Shown one piece after another: positions 1-10,442 of a DNA stretch of 64,000 nt; the first letter of the stretch is position 1, and each line of letters opens with the position of its first letter. Under the pieces are notes generated by a model, which was not told where the DNA came from, made no database searches, and worked only from the letters and a program-made list of their open reading frames with translations. The position numbers and the translations under genes were made by a program. Source of the DNA: DASQDN01 sp963833675 (GTDB lineage: Bacteria > Acidobacteriota > Terriglobia > Bryobacterales > Bryobacteraceae); the NCBI GenBank assembly GCA_963833675.1, contig CAWHYW010000004.1, forward strand, positions 1-64,000, given 5' to 3'.

Positions 1-2765
1 GATGTTGAGTGTCGTGCCTGTGATAAGCAGCATCAACAACACACCGCAGAGCACCGCGGGAGTCGTCAAAATAATCGCGAGCGCGAGGCGCAGCGACTGG
101 AAGTTGGCTGCGAGGAGCAGAAAAATGACGACCACAGCCAACAGCAGTCCGGTCTGAAGTCCGTTAACGGTCTGCTGAAGCGCCGGCGCCTGGCCGCGTA
201 AGAAACCTTCACGCCACGCGGCGAAGCCCCCGCTCGGGAGATGGCCTCCTGGATCTTCGGCACGGCTTTACCGAGGGTAATCCCATGCAGGTTGGCAGTA
301 AGGCTGAGGACTCTCTGGCCGTTGTAGCGCTCCATGAACCAGGCACGGAGCCCTCTTTGATATCTGCTAGCTCGCCTAATAGCGGTCGTGAGGCGCCGTC
401 CGGGGCTACCGGAAGTTGCCTCATTTCATCACTGGACTGTATGCGATTCTGTGGGATCTCGACCTGAATCTGAAACGCGTTCCCTGAATTAGGATCTCGC
501 CAGTAATTCGGGTCTGTGAAACGCGATGACGACGTGGCGGCGATGAGAGAGCGAGCTACATCTTGCATCGTCAAGCCATACTGCCCGGCGCGATCCCGGT
601 CGATGTTGATCTGAAGCGTTGGGTAATCCTGCGGCTAGGAAAACTGCAAGTCACGAAGGAACGCGAGTTTCGCAGGCTGCGCCTCGACTTTTCCGGCGTG
701 CGCTCGATCGTCCGCCAGGCTGAAACCCTGAATTGCCACCTCGACAGGTGTCGGCGAGCCCGTGCTCATCACCTGATTGACTACGTCGCCGGCTTCGAAG
801 GAAACGGCAACCTGGGGCAGTTCTTTATGCAGCGCATGGCGGAGCCGCTCGCGCAATTCCGCAATACCGTGACGAGCTTCCGGTTTTAGAGCCACAGTGA
901 GTACTGCTTCGTGAGGGCCGCTCGTCCACAGGAAGATCGTGTTGATTGGATAACTTGCCGGCTGCACGCCGATGAACGCGGTCGTGATTGACACATTTTC
1001 AGAGCCGATCTCACGACGAATTACATCGAGCGCTTTGAGCGAAACAAGCTCCGTGCGCTCGATCCTGGTTCCCGTTGGAGCTCGCAATCGAAGCTGAAAC
1101 TGAGGCGGATCTGTCTGAGGAAACAATTCCGTCCCAATCCGAGGAATCAGCAAAGCAACCAGAACGACCGTACCCGTGACGTAGACGGCGACCAGCGGGA
1201 TTCGAAGCTTGAGCGCCGCGTCGAGGTAGCGAGCGTATGCGGAGCGGACGTTTCGTAACAGCCCACGATTCTCATCCTCCGCGTGACCAGTACGCATGAG
1301 CCAGGCTGCAAGCACCGGCACCAGGCTGGTAGAAAGCACGTACGAAGAGATCATTGCGAATCCCACTGCCATCGATAGCGGCACGAAAAGTTGGCGGCTG
1401 ATCCCTTCCATGAAGAACGCCGGTACGAACACCGCCAGAATGCAAAACATGGCAAGCAAGCGGGGGAGCGCAGTTCGTTTCGCGGCTTCAAGCACGGCCA
1501 GACCTCGCGGCAGCCCTCGGGCCATCTGCGTGTGAATATTCTCAACTTCCACCGTGGCCTCATCGACGAGGATGCCGACAGCCAAGGCGAGCCCACCGAG
1601 TGTCATGATGTTGATCGTCTGGCCTGCCGCCCACAGGAATACGACGGCCGAAAAAAGCGCGAGCGGAATCGTCGTGATGACGATGAACGCGCTTCGCCAA
1701 TCACGGAGAAAGAGCAGAACCATCAGACCGGTTAGAAAGCGCGCCAAGCGCGGCCTCAAATGCTAATCCGTTGATGGCGTTCGTAACGTATCCGGTTTGA
1801 TCGAACTCGAGCCGGACATCAACTCCTTCAGGAACTACCTCACGAAAGCTGGGAAGAGCAGCCTTGACGGAGTTCAGCACGGCCAGCGTGCTCGCATCGG
1901 CCCGCTTTGTGACCGGGATGTACACGGTCCGTTTGCCATTGACGTGAGCGTACGCCGTTAGAATATCCGTGCCGTTTTCGACGACGGCTATATCGCGGAT
2001 GTAGACAGTAGGGCCTTGGCCAACTCGGACCGGAGCGTTCGCCAGGTCCGCTAGATTGCCTCCTATAACGGAGTTCGTAACAGCAAAACGGTTGAGATCA
2101 CCCGTACGCACGTTTCCGGAAGGCACCACGGTTGTTGCCTTGTTTACGGCTGTGATGGCCTGTTCCGGAGAGATGCCGTATTCTCTCAGCTTGTCCGGAT
2201 CCAACCGCACGACAATTGTGCGCTGGTTGCCGCCGAACGGCGGAGGAGCGGACACACCGGGCAGTGTTGCAAACAGCGGCCGAACCCGGTTCAGCGCTAC
2301 GTCTTGGAGTTCGCCGGCGCTCAAGGTGGGACTGCTAAATACCAGCTGGCCTACCGGAACACTGCCTGCATCAAAGCGAGTAATGAAGGGAGGCACGGCG
2401 CCGGGCGGCATGAAAGCGCGAGAACGATTCACGTACCCGACCGTTTGCGCCATGGCCTGATTCATGTCGGTACCCGGATAGAAGACAAGCTTCATCAGCG
2501 CCGCGCCCTGAATGCTCTTGGACTGAACGCTCTGAATACCGGTGATGTAGAGGAAGTGGTACTCGTAGTAGTACGTCAGGAACCCTTCCATCTGGGCAGG
2601 ATCCATTCCGCCGTACGGCTGTGCGACGTAAATCGCAGGTTCGCCCCCTTGCGGGAAAATGTCCACCGGCATGCGCCTGATGGCAAGACCGGCGGCAAGT
2701 GCAACTGCGACCATGACAATCAGTAGACTGATCGGGCGTGTCAGAGCCGCGAGAACGAGTTTCAT
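1..2765 (-). pseudogene. RND-family efflux permease, multiply disrupted, runs off the left edge
   Basis: Inner-membrane proton-driven efflux permease of the AcrB/HAE1 type. The N-terminal part (2765 down to about 1740) reads well: TM1, then a porter domain containing PQGGEPAIYVAQPYGGMDP. Reading then jumps frame near 1738-1742. The next block has the TM4-region motif GILVDEATVEVEN and continues to an in-frame TAG at 635-637, after which the same frame resumes with PQDYPTLQINIDRDRAG. Two more frameshifts are needed, near 340 (before MERYNGQRVLSLTANLHG) and near 203 (before RGQAPALQQTVNGLQTGLL). With four lesions it cannot make a full protein unless they are assembly errors. It lies 11 nt downstream of an intact outer-membrane channel gene and a PadR regulator, so it was the pump of that operon. 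The adaptor gene is not in view. Confidence 0.85.
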
Positions 2766-2776
2766 GCCAAGTACTC

Positions 2777-4183
2777 CTAGTGGCTGGCCTGCGTGACCCA
2801 GGGCGTTATATCGCCTTGAGCCGCGAACACGGCCAGCCCGGCGCGCCAGATTGCGAGGCGCGCCAGATTGTCATCGATTTCCGCCTGAGCCAGGCGCCTC
2901 TGCGTTTCGGCTACTTCGAGCGCCGTCCCCAATCCCGACTGATATCGCGCGCTCGCCTGCTCGACTGCCGCTCGAGCGGCGGCAGTAGCTAAAGGCGTTG
3001 TTTGCGACAACTGAACAGCGCCATCGTAAGCAGCGAGCGCCTGCGCCCGGCGCGATCCGAGATCGATCAATACCTGCTCATACCTTCCGCGCTCGGCATC
3101 CAGTCGCGCAGTCTCCGCAGTTTTGCGAGCACGGATGCCGGCGAAGTCGAATACCGGGAATGTGACAGTAAAGCCGGCTGCCCAATTCTGAACGTTTGGA
3201 GCAAGGCCGTTGGCGCCGCCGAGTAGGTTCCCATCGGGATGCGCCCCGGTTCCTCTCGAGTAAGCCGTGCCCTGGAGAGTAAAACGCGGGAAATACGTTC
3301 GGTCGAGCGCGCGCAATCTAGCCTGGGACTCGTTAACTGCTTCATTCGCTTCCCGAGTTGCAGGGTTCGCTCTCACATCTCCCGTGCTAGTGGGCTGTTC
3401 GGGCGCAGCTAAAAGCCTTCCTGCCGAAATGCTCAGCGATTGCGGATCGCTGCCGAGAAGAGCGGCGAGCGCCACCTTGGCTTCGGCTACGGCTTGACGA
3501 GCCCGGATAAGTTGCGCTTGCGCGGCGGCCTGTTCCGCTTGCGCTAGTGACGACTCGGCGCCGGGACGGAGTTCTGCCCGGACCAGCGCATCGGTGATCC
3601 GCTGCAGTTCGCGTGAGCGTTCGACCGCGGCCTGCGCAGCAATAACGGTCTGCTCTGCCGCGACCAGAGTCAGCACACTGTCCGCAGCGAGTGTCGCCAC
3701 ATCCAACCGTGTCCGCAGGACGGCGGCCTGAGCTCGCGCACGTCCCGCTTCCGCGACTGCTACATTAGCGCGTCGAAGGCCAAAGTCGAAGGGCTCCCAC
3801 GTCACTAAAGCCCCGACAGTGCTGCCCCAAGCGCTCGCAACGCTGTTTGTTCCCAGAACTGGGCCCGTGACGGGGGCTAGAATCTGGGCCGGCAACAGCA
3901 GCCCGAACACGTTGTTTCTCGTAGCGCGATTCGCGCCCGCGACAGCGTTCAATTGAGGAAGGTACGCCGTTCGCGCCAGTTCGATTCCTGCGGCCGCGGT
4001 CCGCACATCGGCTTCGGAAACACGCACTGCCGGATATCGCTGGAGGGCTCCAGCGACGGCCTGCTCTATGGTGAGGGGAGCTGCTGATGGCGGCGCTTGC
4101 GCCGGGAGGAACGAGGCGGTCATCAGGCCGAAAATCGCCATTGCCTTCTTACCGCCGGGCGTTGTCTTAGATGTGCTCACCAT
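2777..4183 (-). CDS. TolC/OprM-like outer membrane efflux channel
   Basis: Outer-membrane factor of a tripartite efflux pump (468 aa, normal for the family). A Sec-type signal lies near residues 14-30, ending around FLPAQAPP. Two repeats follow, each with long Ala/Gln/Glu-rich helices (for example the AEQAAAQAQLIRARQAVAEA region) and a conserved TLQGTAYSRG-type strand, as expected for the TolC barrel plus coiled-coil tunnel. It sits 24 nt after the PadR gene and 11 nt before the broken RND permease, so all three form one operon. The reading frame is intact, so the channel may now serve another pump or be on its way to loss. Family assignment is secure; substrate is unknown. Confidence 0.9.
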   Translation of the reverse strand: MVSTSKTTPGGKKAMAIFGLMTASFLPAQAPPSAAPLTIEQAVAGALQRYPAVRVSEADVRTAAAGIELARTAYLPQLNAVAGANRATRNNVFGLLLPAQILAPVTGPVLGTNSVASAWGSTVGALVTWEPFDFGLRRANVAVAEAGRARAQAAVLRTRLDVATLAADSVLTLVAAEQTVIAAQAAVERSRELQRITDALVRAELRPGAESSLAQAEQAAAQAQLIRARQAVAEAKVALAALLGSDPQSLSISAGRLLAAPEQPTSTGDVRANPATREANEAVNESQARLRALDRTYFPRFTLQGTAYSRGTGAHPDGNLLGGANGLAPNVQNWAAGFTVTFPVFDFAGIRARKTAETARLDAERGRYEQVLIDLGSRRAQALAAYDGAVQLSQTTPLATAAARAAVEQASARYQSGLGTALEVAETQRRLAQAEIDDNLARLAIWRAGLAVFAAQGDITPWVTQASH

Positions 4184-4207
4184 ATCGTTCGCAAGGGCAA
4201 TAAACCT

Positions 4208-4516
4208 CTACTTGTCCTCGATCAATTCGCCGTACAGCTCTCGAATTTTTCCAAGAGATGCCTTCAGAACGCGCTTGCCGAGCGGCGTGGCTTGATATAC
4301 CCGGCGAGATGTCTTGCCTTGCCTCTCGACATGAGAACGCAAATAACCCTTACGTTCGAGACCATGCAAAATGGGGTACAGAGTTCCCGTGCTCATCTTG
4401 TATCCGTGCTCCGCCAGCTCTTCGACCATCCAAAAGCCAAAGATCGGCTGCTTTGCGGCGTGGTGCAGGATGTGCAGCCGAATCAGCCCGGAGTACAGAT
4501 CCCTGTCGTCTATCAC
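4208..4516 (-). CDS. PadR-family transcriptional regulator
   Basis: Small winged-helix repressor (102 aa). Characteristic PadR residues are seen: FGFWMVEELAEHGY in the recognition region, the STGTLYPILHGLERKGYL motif, and a wing ending RRVYQATPLGKRVL. PadR proteins of this size usually repress an adjacent transporter operon and are released by a small-molecule ligand. Here it is the first gene of the leftward efflux operon (channel gene starts 24 nt later), so autoregulation and control of the pump are likely. The 217-nt gap to the divergent PEP-CTERM gene at 4734 probably contains its operator; no clear palindrome was identified there. Confidence 0.9.
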   Translation of the reverse strand: MIDDRDLYSGLIRLHILHHAAKQPIFGFWMVEELAEHGYKMSTGTLYPILHGLERKGYLRSHVERQGKTSRRVYQATPLGKRVLKASLGKIRELYGELIEDK

Positions 4517-4733
4517 AGTGATGGGCTCAGAATAGAAACTCGACAGCGAAACTCATAAGCCAGAGTTTATCATGAAGACGAAATTTCGACGCGACCGCCC
4601 TTGAACATACAGCAGCCGATGTAGTGATCGTTCTTACTTATTGACAATCTGCATCTTTCCCCGGAAAATATGCGGGTTTGCACGCGCGCTCACTCTTTTT
4701 CTTTAATGCGCCGCTTTGCGTCAGGAGGAAACA

Positions 4734-5699
4734 GTGAACACACGATGGATCCTATTTCTATATTTCCTGGTTACCGGCAACATCGTCGCCGCCCCGATTG
4801 ACATCACCACCGGAATCGTCACCGGAGCAGCTGTATATCTACTTCGTCAGGATTACAAAGACGGCGCCGAAATCACTACATTGCCGGTGTGGACGTTCCT
4901 TGAAAACAAGACTTATGGAGCACAACTCGTGACTCCAGGTTCCAGCGAGAAGAATGAATCTTTCGCCGCCGTGGAGGGCAACAGGCAGCTAGGATTCGCC
5001 TCATCCGTATCGACAGGGGCTGCGGCGTTGGAGGTTGGGGTCGAAAACAACGTGAGGAGCAGGGGCTCGCATATTTCGTTCGCGCGCTATTACACGATAT
5101 TAAAGAACAACACCGACCAGGAGATCAACCTGGATTTTCATTTCGTCGTCGAGCCCGGTGAACTGACGACAACCGGCATAAGGGATGGAGATACTGCGCA
5201 CCTTCGAGCCGGCGGATTCATTGATTACAGCCTGCTGAGTCCATCGGGACCGTTCGGCGGTACGTACGATGAAACGAAGGGGCGGCTATATGACTATTAC
5301 GCGGATATTGGTTTCGATGACCGCATCACCGGCTCAAAGCTGACCGCATCGTTCTTCCGTAACGAGGAAAGTTTGTTGAGTCTCAGCACCGAGAGACTCG
5401 CGGCCAAGGTTTCGCTCCCCACTATCCCCGGACGCGGTGAACTGACCGTCTACTACGACATGTTCGCTCACATGAACGTACTGGACTTCGAGGTAGGAGG
5501 CCTCGTCAAACTTGGCGATCCCACGGATCTGGTTGGAGGCGCCGGCGGCCGCTTCGTTGAACGCACAGTCACTGCGATTCCCGAGCCCGCGATGTCAGTT
5601 CTTACCGTGGTCGCTCTACTCGGGATGGCGATGCTCAGGCTTCATAAGGACTCGCGGGTCAACCTGCCTCGCGCGCCGCGCTCCGGAGATCCTGCATAA
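4734..5699 (+). CDS. PEP-CTERM sorting-domain protein, secreted
   Basis: Secreted protein of 321 aa whose N-terminus is a signal peptide (WILFLYFLVTGNIVAAP). Its C-terminus is a PEP-CTERM tripartite signal: IPEPAMSVLTVVALLGMAM, then an Arg/Lys-containing tail. Such tails are recognised and cleaved by an exosortase (not in this window) and the proteins end up at the cell surface or in exopolysaccharide. The central region has no recognised domain; it looks beta-rich. The GTG at 4734 is chosen because AGGAGG (4722-4727) sits at ideal distance; an in-frame TTG at 4716 has no such site. Its 3' end overlaps the convergent decarboxylase gene by 41 nt. Confidence 0.85.
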   Translation: MNTRWILFLYFLVTGNIVAAPIDITTGIVTGAAVYLLRQDYKDGAEITTLPVWTFLENKTYGAQLVTPGSSEKNESFAAVEGNRQLGFASSVSTGAAALEVGVENNVRSRGSHISFARYYTILKNNTDQEINLDFHFVVEPGELTTTGIRDGDTAHLRAGGFIDYSLLSPSGPFGGTYDETKGRLYDYYADIGFDDRITGSKLTASFFRNEESLLSLSTERLAAKVSLPTIPGRGELTVYYDMFAHMNVLDFEVGGLVKLGDPTDLVGGAGGRFVERTVTAIPEPAMSVLTVVALLGMAMLRLHKDSRVNLPRAPRSGDPA

Positions 5700-7089
5700 G
5701 GATTTGCATATCCTCAATAGTGGTCCGGTAATTCAGGACGCAGCCCCGCAGCGCGAATTTGCCATGTACCCGCGCATTGGACAAATAGCTGCTTCCACCC
5801 CGTTGGAGATTTATCAAGATACGTTCATTGAGCGCGTCGAGGTCGCCGGTGTAACCCGGCGGATGATAACGGAAGCAGAAAATCGAAAGCCCCACAGGCG
5901 CAAGCAACTCAAAGTCCTGCGAATTTTTCACGAGGCTGCCAAAGTGCCGGGCGCATTCCATGTTGTTCTCGATAGCTGCCGCGAGATTGCGCGCGCCCCA
6001 CAGCTTGATCTGTAGCCATACGGTCAAGGCTCGAAACGGTCGGGACAACTCCGGACTGAAGTTCCAAAATGCGAATGCCTCGTCGCGCAACAAACCTACA
6101 GGACGTGTGTATTCGGCATGGCTCCCAAACGTATCGATCGCCATCTGCGGATTGCGGTACAGAACGCAGCCACAGCCCACAGACGTGTATAGCCATTTAT
6201 GAGGATCGAGCGAGATCGAGTCCGCGCGTTGAATGCCGTTGAAGAGATGTTTGGCCGAAGGCGCCAGCGCTGAGAAGGCTCCATAAGCTCCATCGACGTG
6301 CAGCCACACACGCTGACGCTCGGCCACGTCCGCGATCTCGTCCAGCGGATCGACTACGCCGGTATTCACGGTTCCAGCGCTTGCGACGATGCACATCGGG
6401 TCGCGACCGCCTCGTCGATCGGCAGCTATCCGGCGATCCAGTTCCTCGACACTCATACTAAGTGACGAGTCAGTGGGAATCGTCTGGACATTCTCAGTCC
6501 CGATCCCGAGCAAGCGGGCGGCCTTCTCGATCGAAAAGTGCGCTTCCTCGGAAATGTAGACCCGCAGCGGCCGGCTTCGCCCGACCCCTTTGCGTCCTAT
6601 CTCCGGATCAGCTGCTGTACGAGCGACGGCCAACGCCGAAAGGTTAGCAATCGATCCACCGCTGACGAGCACGCCTGTGGCAGCATGGTCATACCCAATC
6701 ATTGCCTTCAGCCAATCAATGACCACATGCTCGATTTCCGCAGCTGCAGGCGCTGAGCGCCAGGAAGTCACGTTGGCGTTCAAGCCTGATGCAAGGAGAT
6801 CGCCCATGATCCCTTCGGGGCTCCCCGGTGAGGCAACATAACCGAAGAATCGCGGGTGCCCATTGTGCCGGCTGAGAGGATACACAACATCTCGCACGGT
6901 CGCGAGCGCCTCGGTCACGGTCGCGGGTTCAACAGGCAGCGGCTCAGACAGCAGATCGCGCACAGTCGCGGCCGACGTGATCGGCATTACTGGTAAGTTC
7001 AGCAACTCGCCGTAATACTGCACAACCACTTCCAGCGCCTGCATGATCATCTCGGACAGTTCGGGCGTCGCCGCCTGCGCATCGGACAT
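5659..7089 (-). CDS. Pyridoxal-phosphate-dependent (group II) amino acid decarboxylase
   Basis: PLP enzyme of the aromatic-L-amino-acid/glutamate decarboxylase fold (476 aa). Visible landmarks: ASPGSPEGIMGDLLASGLN near residue 90, the cofactor-stacking His in EEAHFS (His184), the pyridine-N-binding Asp in HVDGAYG (Asp266) and the Schiff-base lysine in DPHKWLY (Lys298). Closest in appearance to aromatic amino acid/tyrosine decarboxylases, but substrate cannot be read from sequence. It stands alone, divergent from the arylsulfotransferase-like gene (86 nt gap) and convergent, overlapping by 41 nt, with the PEP-CTERM gene. Confidence 0.9.
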   Translation of the reverse strand: MSDAQAATPELSEMIMQALEVVVQYYGELLNLPVMPITSAATVRDLLSEPLPVEPATVTEALATVRDVVYPLSRHNGHPRFFGYVASPGSPEGIMGDLLASGLNANVTSWRSAPAAAEIEHVVIDWLKAMIGYDHAATGVLVSGGSIANLSALAVARTAADPEIGRKGVGRSRPLRVYISEEAHFSIEKAARLLGIGTENVQTIPTDSSLSMSVEELDRRIAADRRGGRDPMCIVASAGTVNTGVVDPLDEIADVAERQRVWLHVDGAYGAFSALAPSAKHLFNGIQRADSISLDPHKWLYTSVGCGCVLYRNPQMAIDTFGSHAEYTRPVGLLRDEAFAFWNFSPELSRPFRALTVWLQIKLWGARNLAAAIENNMECARHFGSLVKNSQDFELLAPVGLSIFCFRYHPPGYTGDLDALNERILINLQRGGSSYLSNARVHGKFALRGCVLNYRTTIEDMQILMQDLRSAAREAG

Positions 7090-7174
7090 AGGACGATGCT
7101 ATCGCTCGCGCACGACTTGACCGCCGTTCCGGCACTCCGTCTCTTCGAAAAGTGAGTTCATTTGGCGGAATAGC

Positions 7175-8983
7175 ATGGATATCAGCGCTTACGCAGGTAT
7201 GACGACTGCATTCGCACGCCGTAAGACCGCAACCCTCATACTCCCAACTATCCTGTTGATCGCCACAGCGCAACTCGTCCCAGCCAATACGCTACAACTG
7301 CAAGCCTCTGCGTCGCCTTCAACGTCTGTTGGCGGAACCATCACGCTGAAGGCAGCGGTCCAAGGAGAAGGGTCCGATTCGCTCTGGTATCGCTTCCGCC
7401 TTCGGGCGCCTGATGCCACTTCTTTCCGAACCGTTCGCGACTTCAGTCCGGACAACACCTTCGAATGGGTACCATCTCTCATGGATGGAACCTACGCGGT
7501 TGAAGTCACCGCGAAAGACCACGAGAGCGGAGAGACAACCAGCGTGGTCTCGCAATATCTCGTCACGCCTCGCGCGGTGGATATGCCAGTAATTACTCCG
7601 ACCGCCAATGAACTCGTTTTCCTGTACAGTGCGCCACCATGCGCGCACGGCGGCATGATTCGTGTCGATTTTCAGGACGCGGATGGTTACGGCCAGTCAA
7701 CCCCGGAACTCGCATGCTCGAGTGAACGGAGCGTCAATGTCTACCTCGCTGGTCTGCGTGCCGAAACCACTTACAGAGTCCGGCAAGTCGTTGGAGGAGT
7801 ACAGGGCTCGTCTATGGAAGGTCCCGAACTCACGCTCACAACCGGTAGCTTGCGTTGGCAACCCAAAGAAACTCGAACGCTCCAAAACCGCGCCTCGACG
7901 ACTAACCAAGGGATTCTTTTGCAGAGCAAAGTATTCGAATACAGCACTGCAACGAATCTGGTAGGCGCCCCCGTTTGGTATTGTCCAAAAGACATTCGGT
8001 ATCTCACCCGACCCGTCAACGGCGGCTACTTTCTTGCCATTATCGAAAAGACCGGAGGCGAGGAATACGAACAGAAACTCCGCCAAATCGATTTGGCATG
8101 CAATACCGTGCTCGAAACCAATGCTGCGATTGTGAACGAGCAACTCAAGGCTCTAGGTAAGCGGACCATCACGAGTTTCCACCACGAAGCCCTGAGCATG
8201 CCAGATGGCAAAATTATGGCGCTCGCCGCCACCGAACAGGTCTTCACCGACGTTCAGGGACCAGACGAAGTCGACATCATCGGAGACATGATTCTAGTTC
8301 TGAACAAGGACCTGCAGGTGGAGTGGGTCTGGGACGCTTTCGATCACCTTGACGTTCGGCGGGCAGCGATCCTCGGCGAGACATGCACGCCCGGAGGTGG
8401 CGGCTGTCCTGAGTTCCACCTTCGCTCAACGGCTAATGACTGGCTCCACGGGAACTCGCTTCAACTGACTCCCGACGGCAATATTCTTTATTCGGCGCGG
8501 CATCAGGACTGGGTCATCAAAATTGACTACGCGAATGGGACAGGATCGGGCGGGGTTTTATGGAAGCTCGGACAAGATGGCGATTTTCAGATGATCTCGG
8601 ATGACCCGTGGCCGTGGTTTTCGCACCAGCACGATGCCAATTACGAAACTGGGGCCGCGCACGATCGTATCGTGGTTTTCGACAACGGAAATACACGCAG
8701 GGCCGAAGACGAAACTGCACACAGCCGTGGGCAGGTACTCCGAATTGATGAGCAATCCCGAACCGTGCGTCTCGACCTCAACGCTGACCTGGGCGAATTT
8801 GCTCGCGCCCTGGGATCGGCTCAGCGACTCGGAGACGGCAACTATCATTTCAACCTTGGCTGGACCGCTGAGGGTCTTAGCCGCGCGCTCGAATTCGACT
8901 CGACCGCCAATCGGATCACCGCTATCGAGACGGGAACTCAGCAATATCGATCCTTCAGAATGAAGAGTCTCTATGAACAGTAG
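7175..8983 (+). CDS. Arylsulfotransferase (AssT-like) beta-propeller protein, exported
   Basis: Exported protein (602 aa) with a signal peptide ending near LVPAN (about residue 38), an Ig-like region (residues 40-140) and a C-terminal six-bladed propeller resembling bacterial arylsulfate sulfotransferases (PF05935). Typical strings are SFHHEALSMPDGKIMAL, WLHGNSLQLTPDGNILYSAR and FSHQHDANY, the last two supplying histidines at positions where the family keeps them for catalysis. Many acidobacterial homologues are annotated only by family, and true sulfotransfer is unproven. Starts at 7175 and 7199 are both possible; neither has a strong ribosome site. Confidence 0.8.
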   Translation: MDISAYAGMTTAFARRKTATLILPTILLIATAQLVPANTLQLQASASPSTSVGGTITLKAAVQGEGSDSLWYRFRLRAPDATSFRTVRDFSPDNTFEWVPSLMDGTYAVEVTAKDHESGETTSVVSQYLVTPRAVDMPVITPTANELVFLYSAPPCAHGGMIRVDFQDADGYGQSTPELACSSERSVNVYLAGLRAETTYRVRQVVGGVQGSSMEGPELTLTTGSLRWQPKETRTLQNRASTTNQGILLQSKVFEYSTATNLVGAPVWYCPKDIRYLTRPVNGGYFLAIIEKTGGEEYEQKLRQIDLACNTVLETNAAIVNEQLKALGKRTITSFHHEALSMPDGKIMALAATEQVFTDVQGPDEVDIIGDMILVLNKDLQVEWVWDAFDHLDVRRAAILGETCTPGGGGCPEFHLRSTANDWLHGNSLQLTPDGNILYSARHQDWVIKIDYANGTGSGGVLWKLGQDGDFQMISDDPWPWFSHQHDANYETGAAHDRIVVFDNGNTRRAEDETAHSRGQVLRIDEQSRTVRLDLNADLGEFARALGSAQRLGDGNYHFNLGWTAEGLSRALEFDSTANRITAIETGTQQYRSFRMKSLYEQ

Positions 8984-9038
8984 CGGTCTATCCTGAGAAA
9001 GCGGCTCGTGACACTAATTGCGGAAGGGTACGACGTTA

Positions 9039-9518
9039 TTGGCTGCCAAGACAAATGCAATGCGCCTGTTGGACCAGTTGGGCGTGAAGTATGAAACACA
9101 TGAATATGAGGTGGATCCGAACGATCTGACAGCAGAAACCGTGGCGGCCAAGGTCGGCCTGCCAGCTGAGCAGGTATTCAAGACGCTTGCCGTCCACGGC
9201 GACCGCAATGGAATCTGTCTGGCGGTAATACCCGGGAACGCCGAGCTTGACTTCAAAGCGCTCGCACAACTTACTGGAGACCGGAAGATCGATATGGTTC
9301 CTCTTAAGGATGTGCAGTCGGTTACAGGGTACATCCGAGGAGGGGTAACGGCACTGGCTTGTAAGAAGGATTACCCCGTCTACATCGATGAAACGGCAGA
9401 GCTCTGGGACGTGATCTCGATTTCCGCAGGACAGCGAGGCATTCAGATATTCATCTCTCCGGCTGATTACATGCGAGCGGTGAACGCCACGGGAGGCGAT
9501 ATTGCAAAGCAGAAATAA
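9039..9518 (+). CDS. ybaK: Cys-tRNA(Pro)/Cys-tRNA(Cys) deacylase, YbaK/EbsC type
   Basis: Trans-editing enzyme that hydrolyses Cys-tRNA(Pro) formed by prolyl-tRNA synthetase. The YbaK fold is clear along the whole length: HEYEVDPNDLTAETVAAKVG, the substrate-binding lysine in QVFKTLAVHGD, and the C-terminal GGVTALACKKDYPVYIDE then GQRGIQIFISP. The proposed TTG start at 9039 has GGAAGG (9022-9027) 11 nt upstream; TTG 9018 and ATG 9060 are alternatives. The 3' end overlaps the convergent membrane protein gene by 68 nt. Confidence 0.88.
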   Translation: MAAKTNAMRLLDQLGVKYETHEYEVDPNDLTAETVAAKVGLPAEQVFKTLAVHGDRNGICLAVIPGNAELDFKALAQLTGDRKIDMVPLKDVQSVTGYIRGGVTALACKKDYPVYIDETAELWDVISISAGQRGIQIFISPADYMRAVNATGGDIAKQK

Positions 9519-10425
9519 CGGGACTACCCGCGAGCACCACACCCAGTGCCGGAAGATAGTTGCAGAGAACCGCCCAAAGTGGCCATCCGCCGGGCATCGT
9601 CGCCATGTTATCCGACGTCCAAAGCGCGAGGAATCCGCACCAACTGCATGCAACTAAGGAGAACAGTTGTTGCCTGTTTTCCGCAACCAGCAGCAACGGA
9701 AGTTGATCGTAGAACATCCGTTGGGGCATGAACGCCATCAACAGGAGCAACCACGCTTGTCGGGTTCTCCAGCGCACCAGCGCGAGCAGGACCAGCGGAC
9801 CCAGAGGCAGTACCGCGATTGGCGGTTTGATCCCTTGATACCCGGAAAGGCTTCTCAGCCACACAACAGGCCAAGTCGGGTAAATGGCGAGGCTGATCAG
9901 GAGGATGATGGCGGCTGCAACCGCGCCGGGCTTACTGAACTTTGTCGCGAGAAATATAGGGATGGCGATATTTGGTTTCACCAACAAGAGCGCCGAGAGT
10001 GCCGGAAGGAACCACAAGGCGCAAAACAATGGGGCCCATTGAACGAACAGAAGAGAGTATAGAAAAGGCCACGAAAAGAGCATGCCCATTCGCCAGGACT
10101 GGCCTGCGTGGGCGAATCCCCAAACGAGTATGGCGACGGAGACAGCCATAAAAACCGCAGCGGCAAGACTGTCGGAAAGCCAGACGAAAGGCAATCCGAT
10201 AAAATCGGCAGGAAGCGGATAGGGAATTGCGTTTGGTCCCGGGGTATACGCGTAAGGGTCGCGCCCGGCCAACAGCGCACGGGCTGCTCGCAGCCGCCAA
10301 CTGAAATCCGCGGCGCCGATGTGAAAAACGCTGACCAGGAAGAAACAAAGAACCCCGCTGATCAGTCCCGCCAGGGCCGGCTGCAAAATACGCCGCATGG
10401 AGGTCATGTAAGACCGTATCGGCAT
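9451..10425 (-). CDS. Polytopic membrane protein, GT87 mannosyltransferase-like
   Basis: Integral membrane protein of 324 aa with about eight to nine hydrophobic segments. Near residues 44-62 it has AARALLAGRDPYAYTPGPN, matching the periplasmic-loop motif (an Asp followed by PY) of DUF2029/GT87 polyprenol-phosphate-dependent glycosyltransferases. A shorter length than typical GT87 proteins (about 400 aa) leaves the activity open. In-frame ATGs at 10407 and 10398 are alternative starts. It is monocistronic, divergent from ffh and convergent with ybaK (68-nt overlap). Confidence 0.6.
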   Translation of the reverse strand: MPIRSYMTSMRRILQPALAGLISGVLCFFLVSVFHIGAADFSWRLRAARALLAGRDPYAYTPGPNAIPYPLPADFIGLPFVWLSDSLAAAVFMAVSVAILVWGFAHAGQSWRMGMLFSWPFLYSLLFVQWAPLFCALWFLPALSALLLVKPNIAIPIFLATKFSKPGAVAAAIILLISLAIYPTWPVVWLRSLSGYQGIKPPIAVLPLGPLVLLALVRWRTRQAWLLLLMAFMPQRMFYDQLPLLLVAENRQQLFSLVACSWCGFLALWTSDNMATMPGGWPLWAVLCNYLPALGVVLAGSPVISALQYRLPWRSPLACNQPER

Positions 10426-10442
10426 TCCAATAGAAGAAAGTT

